Source: Clostridia bacterium (GTDB taxonomy: Bacteria > Bacillota > Clostridia > Christensenellales > CAG-138). Taken from it: a stretch of DNA of 64,000 bases. The stretch is from NCBI GenBank assembly GCA_017509785.1, contig JAFWOT010000002.1, forward strand, positions 184,068-248,067. Reading direction: 5' to 3'. This document shows, in pieces, positions 58,727 through 64,000 of the stretch. The notes beneath the pieces were generated by a model. The model was not told where the DNA came from and ran no database searches. It worked only from the letters and a program-made list of their open reading frames with translations. Position numbers and translations under genes: made by a program. Position 1 is the stretch's first letter. Each line of letters starts with the position of its first letter.

Positions 58727-60804
58727 GGTTCGGCATAAGCAAGAAGCTCCTGCTTCTCATCGCCGCGCTTTCGCTCGCGCTCATTGCGGCGTCGGTCGTC
58801 GTTTCGTCGCGTCTCTACGCCTCGTCGCTTAAAAGAGAAGCGAAAAAGCTCTGCGAAGAGACCGCGGATTCCCTTGCGGAGAGCATCACGAACGAGCGCA
58901 TCGATTTCATGAACGGCTTCAAGTCGAAGATAGAGGCCGCATACCTCGCGAACCGCGAGGAGCTCGAGGCGGCCTCTGGGGCCGAGTTCGAAAGCTTTGA
59001 GAAGCGCGAGGAATTCTACGAGCGCTTCACCGAGGGCATATTCCCCCCGAAGCAGGGCCTGGGCCTCTCGTATGAGGCGGCGACGTTCAAGCTCGAATAT
59101 CAGAACCTGCTCGACAGCATGGATATGCTCTCTTACGCGGGCGGTCTCGACGTCGCCTCCGTCTTCTTCTACGACGCTGAGCACGGCAGCATCGTCTATC
59201 TTGTCGACCGTCAGCCCGAGGGCTCCACGCTCTACAATTTCCCCGCGAGCGTATCGAAGCCCCGCGACGCGCAGCTGAAGGAAGCGCTCGAGACGCTCTC
59301 CCCCACGGCGTACGTCATCGGCACAAAATGCGTAGCCGCCACCCCCGTCGATGGGACGGACGGGACCGTTTTCGTGCTTTTCGCCTCGTATAACGCGGAA
59401 ACGGAGACCGGCGTGCGGCTGTTCTCGCTCTACACGCTGCTGATGCTCCTCGGAGCGACGGCGTTGATCGGGGCGTTCATTCTCATGTTCGCGAACCGTC
59501 TCATCGTCCGCAACGTGAGAAAGCTCTCCGCCGCCGCGGAGGCGTTCACCTCCCAGATCGACGGCGGCTCGCCGGAGCGTATCTCCGCGGGGATAAGCTC
59601 CCGCGACGAGATAGGCGATCTTTCCGGCAAGTTCGACCTCATGCAGGGGGCGATACTCGGCTATGCCCGCACCCTTGAGGAGAAGACCTCCCGCGAGGAG
59701 AGGATGAAGGCGGAGCTCGGCCTCGCCGCCCGCATACAGGAGGAATCCCTCCCGCACGGGAGCCTGCGAAGGGGCGGCGCTGAGCTGACGAGCTTCCTCA
59801 AGCCCGCAAAGGAGGTCGGCGGCGATCTCTACGATTATTTCATGCTCGACGACAGGCGCATGTTCTTCTGCCTCGCGGACGTCTCCGGCAAGGGGATACC
59901 CGCATCCCTCTTCATGATGAGGGCGAGCGCGCTCATAAAATCCGGCGTCGCGCAGGGCAAGCCCCTTTCGCGCTTCGCGTTCGATCTCAACAACGAGCTC
60001 TGTTCCGGCAACGAGGAGAGCATATTCATAACGGCGTTCTTCGGCGTGCTCGACACGCTCACGGGCAGGCTCGAATTCCTCCGCGCCGGGCACGAGGAGC
60101 CCTTCCTGCGGCGCGCGGGCGGGATAACGCGCCTCGGCCGCGAATCGAATTACGTGCTCGGCGTATTCGATGACGCGGATTTCCTCGCCGAGGAGACGAC
60201 CCTCTCGCCGGGCGACACGCTCTTCATGTTCACCGACGGCCTCGACGAGGGAGTCGACCCCGATAACGAAGCCTTCGGCTACGACCGCATAGCGGGCGTG
60301 CTCGGGGCCTCCGCGGATGACGTCAACTCCGCCATGTATTCGGCGCTCGTCGATTTCTGCAGAGGCGCTGAACAGTTCGACGACGTCACGATGCTGACCC
60401 TGCGCGTCTCCGGGCTGACGCTCCGCTTCCCCGATCCGGGGTATGCCGATATAGCCAAGGCTTCGGAGTCCGTCCTTCGTGAGCTTTCGGCCTTCCCGAA
60501 GGAGCGCGTTTCCGAGGCGGGCGTGATCGTCGACGAGATAATGAACAACGAGATCACCTACGGTCTCGCCGAAGCGGAGGACCCGCTCATCACGCTGACC
60601 CTTCGCGTGGAGGGGGATACCGCCGTCCTCATGTTCGAGGATAACGGCGCCGCATTCGATCCGCTGACCGACGTCACCCCCGAAGCGCTCGAAAACTCCG
60701 AGGGCGGCTTCGGCATACTGTTCGTCAAGTCCCTCTCCGATTCCCGGGCCTACGTGCGCGAGGGCGGCCTCAACCGCCTTACCGTGAAAAAGAATATGGT
60801 CTGA
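58723..60804 (+). CDS. Membrane SpoIIE/RsbU-type phosphatase with C-terminal HATPase domain
   Basis: 693 aa. Two membrane helices (about 8-30 and 235-258) flank an extracytoplasmic sensor domain. Next come a HAMP-like region (about 258-320), the PP2C-type SpoIIE domain (about 340-565; metal residues in AKEVGGDLYDYF, LADVSGKGIPASLFM and EQFDDVTMLTL) and an RsbW-like ATPase domain (about 575-690; N-box VDEIMNNEITYG, G1 FEDNGAAFDPL, G2 GGFGILFVKSLSD). Known: SpoIIE/RsbU phosphatases dephosphorylate STAS antagonists; RsbW-type domains phosphorylate them. Having both in one sensor protein, beside its STAS partner and an NRPS, suggests a self-contained switch. Confidence 0.9.
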   Translation: MRFGISKKLLLLIAALSLALIAASVVVSSRLYASSLKREAKKLCEETADSLAESITNERIDFMNGFKSKIEAAYLANREELEAASGAEFESFEKREEFYERFTEGIFPPKQGLGLSYEAATFKLEYQNLLDSMDMLSYAGGLDVASVFFYDAEHGSIVYLVDRQPEGSTLYNFPASVSKPRDAQLKEALETLSPTAYVIGTKCVAATPVDGTDGTVFVLFASYNAETETGVRLFSLYTLLMLLGATALIGAFILMFANRLIVRNVRKLSAAAEAFTSQIDGGSPERISAGISSRDEIGDLSGKFDLMQGAILGYARTLEEKTSREERMKAELGLAARIQEESLPHGSLRRGGAELTSFLKPAKEVGGDLYDYFMLDDRRMFFCLADVSGKGIPASLFMMRASALIKSGVAQGKPLSRFAFDLNNELCSGNEESIFITAFFGVLDTLTGRLEFLRAGHEEPFLRRAGGITRLGRESNYVLGVFDDADFLAEETTLSPGDTLFMFTDGLDEGVDPDNEAFGYDRIAGVLGASADDVNSAMYSALVDFCRGAEQFDDVTMLTLRVSGLTLRFPDPGYADIAKASESVLRELSAFPKERVSEAGVIVDEIMNNEITYGLAEAEDPLITLTLRVEGDTAVLMFEDNGAAFDPLTDVTPEALENSEGGFGILFVKSLSDSRAYVREGGLNRLTVKKNMV

Positions 60805-60819
60805 CGCGATCCGAATACG

Positions 60820-60859
60820 AAAACGGCTCACCCGAAGATCCCCTCGGGAGAGCCGTTTT
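60820..60859. terminator. Terminator between convergent NRPS operon and sigH
   Basis: AAAACGGCTC (60820-60829) pairs with GAGCCGTTTT (60850-60859), with an inner CCCGA/TCGGG stem. A/T-rich on both sides, so it can act in both directions. Confidence 0.9.
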
Positions 60860-60871
60860 GATCTGCTTTAT

Positions 60872-61495
60872 TCAGCTGTTGAGCACCTTTTCGAGCTTCT
60901 TTCTTATCCTCTGCAGGGCGTTGTCCACGGACTTCACGCTGTGCCCGAGATCGGCCGCTATATCGGAATAGGAATGCCCGTCGAGGAACCTCTCCAGCAC
61001 GGAGCGCTCGTAATCCGTCAGCGCGGACCGTATCGCCTCGTCTACGGCGAGGCTCAGCTCCTGTTTGATGTACAGCTCCTCCGGGTTGAGGGCGGAGCTC
61101 ATGCCTATGACGTCAACGAGCTGGCGCTCGGAATCCTCGTCGTAGACGGTGCGGTAGAGCGATTCATACATGTTGAGCGGGCGGTGCTTCATGCGCGTCG
61201 CCTGCTTGATGGCGGTCAGTATCTGCCGCGTGATGCAGATCTCGGCAAAGGGACGGAACGAGGCGTTCTTATCCCCGTTGTAATCGCGGATCGCTTTGAA
61301 GAGCCCTATCATCCCCTCCTGGAGGAGGTCGTCCCTGTCCGCCCCCACGAGGAAATACGGCCGCGCCTTGCCCCGCACTATGTTCTTGTAGCGGTGGTAA
61401 AGCTCGTCCGAGGCGGTGCTGTCAAAGCGCTTTGCAAGCGTGACGAGCTCCTCGTCGGTCATTGCTCCGTATTCGGGTGTGGTGAAATCGGTCAT
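60872..61495 (-). CDS. sigH: RNA polymerase sigma factor, SigH (Spo0H) type
   Basis: 207 aa from the ATG at 61495; a later in-frame ATG at 61462 is possible. Sigma-70 region 2 is seen in LVGADRDDLLQEGMIGLFKAIRDYNG...FRPFAEICITRQILTAIKQATRMKH, and region 4 in LTDYERSVLERFLDGHSYSDIAADLGHSVKSVDNALQRIRKKL. The DLLQEGMIGL and RPLNMYESL segments are characteristic of the SigH group. Known: SigH drives early sporulation and competence genes in Firmicutes. The order mrnC-rlmB-sigH matches the conserved yazC-yacO-(yacP)-sigH locus of Bacillus, with yacP missing. Confidence 0.92.
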   Translation of the reverse strand: MTDFTTPEYGAMTDEELVTLAKRFDSTASDELYHRYKNIVRGKARPYFLVGADRDDLLQEGMIGLFKAIRDYNGDKNASFRPFAEICITRQILTAIKQATRMKHRPLNMYESLYRTVYDEDSERQLVDVIGMSSALNPEELYIKQELSLAVDEAIRSALTDYERSVLERFLDGHSYSDIAADLGHSVKSVDNALQRIRKKLEKVLNS

Positions 61496-61526
61496 TGGCG
61501 GCGTGGCCCTCAAATTTCGATGGTTT

Positions 61527-62819
61527 TCAGCTTTTCGCGCTCTCCTGGCGGACCTTTTCAAACATCAGCACCGCCGCGGCGACGGAGGCGTTGAGGCTTT
61601 CCATCTGCCCTTTTAAGGGCACCGAGACGATGTAATCGCACTTTTCCTTCACAAGGCGGCTTATCCCCGCGCCCTCCGCGCCTACGACGAGCGCGAACGG
61701 CCCCTTGAGATCGGCACTGTACATGGGCTCGCCGCCCATATCCGCGCCGGCGACCCACACGCCCGCCTCCTTCAGACGCTCTATCGCGACGGGCAGATTC
61801 ACGACCTTCGCTATGCGCATATGCTCCGTCGCGCCGGCGCTCGTCTTGACGACGGTCGCCGTCACGGATGCGGAGCGCCTCTTCGGGATGACTATCCCGT
61901 GAGCGCCCGCGCACTCGGCGCTCCTGATTATGGAGCCGAGATTGTGCGGATCCTCTATCCCGTCAAGCAGCACGACGAAGGGCGGCTCGCCTTTTTCCTT
62001 CGCGTAGTCGAGTATGTCCGAAAGCTCGCAGTACTGCGCCTCCGGCACGTAGGCGATTATGCCCTGATGATTGCCCGTTCTCCCGTTGTGTCCGAAGGGC
62101 ATGCATATCTCGTCGAGCTTCGCCCTTTCGACGTTGCGGACCACGAGCTTCGCCTCAAAGGCGAGATCGAGTATCTCGTTCAGCGACCCGTCATGCTCGC
62201 TCGTGACGAGTATGCGGTCTATCGAGCGGCCCGACTTGATCGCCTCCTTGACGGGGTTCCTGCCCATGATTATGTTGGGCAGCTCGACCTCGGCCTGCTC
62301 CTCGGGGATGTCCCGCGGGAGCGGCTTCATATTATCATAACGCTTCTGCTCCCTGCGCGGGCCGAAACGGTGCAGCTCCTCCGACTTGCGGTCGAACTTC
62401 TCGCTGCCGAAGCCGGGGCGCTCGCCGCGCTCGTGACCGCGGCGCTCGTTTCGCTCAAAGCCGCGCTCGTCCCTATCCCCGTAATATTGGGGGCGTTCCG
62501 TATAAGAACGGGAACGTTCGCCCCTTGCGGGGCCCTCACGGTACCCATCACGCGGCTCATACCTGCCCTCACGGTTGCCGAAGCGTTCCTCGCGCACGGG
62601 TTCGCCGTACTGTTCTTTCCTATTATATGGGCGCCTTTCGCCCCGCTCGCCCGCGCCCTCGCGCTGACCATCGCGCCGCTCGTAGCCGCGCCCGCCGCCG
62701 TTCCTGCGGGGACGGTCCTGGCGTTCGCCGGTCCTCTCCCCGCGGTTGGTCTTCTTATAGACGGGCTGGCCGTCCTTAAAGCCGACTACGCGGCCGTTCT
62801 CGTCGTTTCTTCTCGCCAT
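61527..62819 (-). CDS. rlmB: 23S rRNA 2'-O-methyltransferase (RlmB family) with Arg/Gly-rich extension
   Basis: 430 aa from the ATG at 62819, after AAAGGAG. The SpoU-type MTase occupies about 180-430: substrate-binding domain (IMGRNPVKEAIKSGRSIDRILVTSEH), then the knotted SAM domain with motif 1 NLGSIIRSAECAGAHGIVIPKR, motif 2 FALVVGAEGAGISRLV and motif 3 VSVPLKGQMESLNASVAAAVLMFE. Known: methylates a conserved G of the 23S peptidyl-transferase region. The first 165 residues are a disordered Arg/Gly/Glu-rich stretch with GERGERR and ERRGHERGER-like repeats, absent from typical RlmB (about 245 aa) and probably RNA-binding. Confidence 0.93.
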   Translation of the reverse strand: MARRNDENGRVVGFKDGQPVYKKTNRGERTGERQDRPRRNGGGRGYERRDGQREGAGERGERRPYNRKEQYGEPVREERFGNREGRYEPRDGYREGPARGERSRSYTERPQYYGDRDERGFERNERRGHERGERPGFGSEKFDRKSEELHRFGPRREQKRYDNMKPLPRDIPEEQAEVELPNIIMGRNPVKEAIKSGRSIDRILVTSEHDGSLNEILDLAFEAKLVVRNVERAKLDEICMPFGHNGRTGNHQGIIAYVPEAQYCELSDILDYAKEKGEPPFVVLLDGIEDPHNLGSIIRSAECAGAHGIVIPKRRSASVTATVVKTSAGATEHMRIAKVVNLPVAIERLKEAGVWVAGADMGGEPMYSADLKGPFALVVGAEGAGISRLVKEKCDYIVSVPLKGQMESLNASVAAAVLMFEKVRQESAKS

Positions 62820-62848
62820 GCTTTGCTCCTTTCGATATCCGCAGCGCG

Positions 62849-63292
62849 TTATTGCTCCAGTATGTTCTTCATCAATTCGTTCAGCCGCTCGTCCATGCCC
62901 TTGAGGTAGAGCCACCCGATGAGCGCCTCAAGCCCCGTCGCCGAGCGATAATCGGCTATGGAGGCGTTCTTTGGGATCGTCCCCATATGCCCGTTGCGTC
63001 CGCGGCGGTAAACCGCAAGCTCCTCTTCGGTAAGAAGCCCCTCTATCCTGCGGAAGCTTTCCGCCTGAGCAGAGGCGCAGACCCGCTTCGCGGCGGCAAG
63101 GTGCAGCCCGTGCGCCGTCAGCCCCGTGCTCCTCACGAGGAGCGACCTCACGTAAAGGTCGAAGACCGTATCGCCTATGTAGGCGAGCACAAGGGGCCCG
63201 AGCTGAGTCGGATCCTGCCCCCTGACCGCACCCGGAAAGGCGGCTTCGACCGTATCGAGGATGCCCTGCGGCTTGAGATCCATAGTTTCCAT
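62849..63292 (-). CDS. mrnC: Mini-ribonuclease III
   Basis: 147 aa from the ATG at 63292 (or MDLKPQ at 63283). It has the RNase III catalytic domain only: LGPLVLAYIGDTVFDLYVRSLL holds the D of the signature, and ATGLEALIGWLYL holds the essential Glu. Double-stranded RNA-binding domain absent, as in Mini-III. Known: processes 23S rRNA precursor ends. It lies 30 bp before rlmB and right beside a ribosomal RNA operon, which it helps mature. The transcript would start at or very near the start codon, so translation may be leaderless. Confidence 0.93.
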   Translation of the reverse strand: METMDLKPQGILDTVEAAFPGAVRGQDPTQLGPLVLAYIGDTVFDLYVRSLLVRSTGLTAHGLHLAAAKRVCASAQAESFRRIEGLLTEEELAVYRRGRNGHMGTIPKNASIADYRSATGLEALIGWLYLKGMDERLNELMKNILEQ

Positions 63293-63298
63293 GCTTAT

Positions 63299-63326
63299 AT
63301 TATACATGAACGCGGATCAAAAACAA
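63299..63326 (-). promoter_or_regulatory. Candidate promoter of mrnC-rlmB-sigH
   Basis: Minus strand: -35 TTGTTT (63326-63321), 16-nt spacer, -10 TATAAT (63304-63299). From here to 63587 I see only purine-rich intergenic DNA without a nameable feature. Confidence 0.55.
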
Positions 63327-63587
63327 GCGTTTTTTTGTATGGAGACGGACCGAAAATATAACCTCGCGGAAACCGGTTTCCCGAGTTTACAAGGTCTTTG
63401 GATGGTATTACCTTTCCATCCGAAGGGGGAGGAAATTTCCCGAAAAAAGCTCAATATACTTTTAAATATAACCAGAACAAATATGCGGAAAGCGGGTGAA
63501 GGGAAGCGGCAAAAAGCAAGGAAACACAAGGAAAAAACGGGGGTAAAGGAGCGCGAAAAAAATTCCGAAAAAATCTGAAAAAAGGTG

Positions 63588-63616
63588 TTGACAAAGGGGG
63601 ATGAAAGTGCTATCAT
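63588..63616 (+). promoter_or_regulatory. Ribosomal RNA operon promoter
   Basis: TTGACA (63588-63593), 17-nt spacer, TATCAT (63611-63616). The preceding purine/A-tract-rich 60 bp would suit an UP element. Confidence 0.85.
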
Positions 63617-63623
63617 ACACAAG

Positions 63624-63916
63624 CTGTCACGAACGAGCGCGGCAAAAGCGCAAGAGAGTGAAGAGCGCAAGGATCGCCTGCGATCCTTGAGGCGTAAGGA
63701 GCTTCGCAAGAAGCGACGTCGCAGAGTACCTTGAAAACCGTATAGTGAAAATGAACAGCACAAACGAAAGTGAGTGCAACGCAAGAACGAAAAGTTCAAG
63801 TAATTTTGAGACGACCGGCGGTCTGTCGGACAATGACAGACGCAAGAGAAGCTTCCTTAAATAAAGGGAGCTCGTACAAAGTAAATGAGCAGTCGGTAAA
63901 ACGACGTTCAGGATTT
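63624..63916 (+). other. 16S rRNA precursor leader
   Basis: About 290 nt between promoter and mature 16S. Contains the hairpin AAGGATCGC/GCGATCCTT (63670-63689) and the segment ACCTTGAAAACCGTATAGTG (63727 onward), of the kind seen in rRNA operon spacers. Confidence 0.6.
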
Positions 63917-64000
63917 TAACTCAAGAGTTTGATCCTGGCTCAGGACGAACGCTGGCGGCGTGCTTAATACATGCAAGTCGAACGGAGTTAGAGACTTCGG
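63917..64000 (+). rRNA. 16S ribosomal RNA, 5' end only
   Basis: AGAGTTTGATCCTGGCTCAG, the universal 8-27 segment, is at 63924-63943, followed by GACGAACGCTGGCGGCGTGC and TTAATACATGCAAGTCGAAC. The 5' end is set by counting back to position 1. The gene continues beyond the window. Confidence 0.97.

Overview
The window is GC-rich, low-intergenic DNA from a spore-forming-lineage member of the Clostridia, most likely an uncultured gut Oscillospirales or Christensenellales relative. The grounds are: SpoIID, a SigH-type sigma factor and a Spo0A output domain; strong AAGGAGG ribosome sites with 17-nt-spaced TTGACA/TATAAT promoters; dockerin-bearing secreted proteins; and a reductase-terminated dimodular NRPS of the type known from gut Clostridia. 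Species cannot be named from this sequence.

Layout. 1-1.9 kb: glycine-cleavage operon (gcvT-gcvH-gcvPA, leftward, cut by the window edge). 2-3.6 kb: a secreted amidase and a tiny Cys/Gly protein. 3.6-5.0 kb: a three-way-junction repeat and a roughly 113-bp tandem repeat array. 5-19.5 kb: housekeeping and transport genes (MATE pump, BioY, SpoIID, a ten-zinc-ribbon protein, a TrkA-C membrane protein, FeoA-FeoB with its small Cys-rich partner, a membrane carboxylesterase, an LtrA-like protein, and CsoR-CopA copper efflux with two visible operators).

19.6-45 kb is the accessory region. It holds ribbon-helix-helix and CPCC genes, a tRNA-Ala, two overlapping large serine recombinases with small helper genes, an AT-richer divergent pair (744-aa unknown protein and 1047-aa VWA membrane protein), a phage lysis and tail remnant, broken genes at a recombination junction, a 1290-aa dockerin/Ig-like surface protein, and a MarR-radical SAM-DUF5131 operon. 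Three times in this region a cargo segment lies between direct copies of the same terminator hairpin.

45-50.4 kb: a GNAT acetyltransferase, an ABC-F antibiotic-resistance ATPase behind a leader that contains a four-codon MRIR reading frame, a long ArsR-type regulator, a decayed S8 peptidase with dockerin, and a thioredoxin-dockerin fusion. 50.5-60.8 kb: apparent NRPS operon (PPTase, C-A-T-C-A-T-R NRPS, STAS protein, SpoIIE-type phosphatase with a C-terminal ATPase domain). 60.9-64 kb: the conserved mrnC-rlmB-sigH neighbourhood, then the promoter, leader and first bases of a 16S rRNA gene at the right edge.

How genes work together: GcvT, H and P form one enzyme complex. CsoR represses itself and CopA. 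FeoAB and its partner import ferrous iron. The PPTase activates the NRPS carrier domains. The STAS and phosphatase proteins look like a partner-switching pair tied to the NRPS. Starts were moved from the longest possible frame wherever a promoter or ribosome site decided the matter; these cases are noted.
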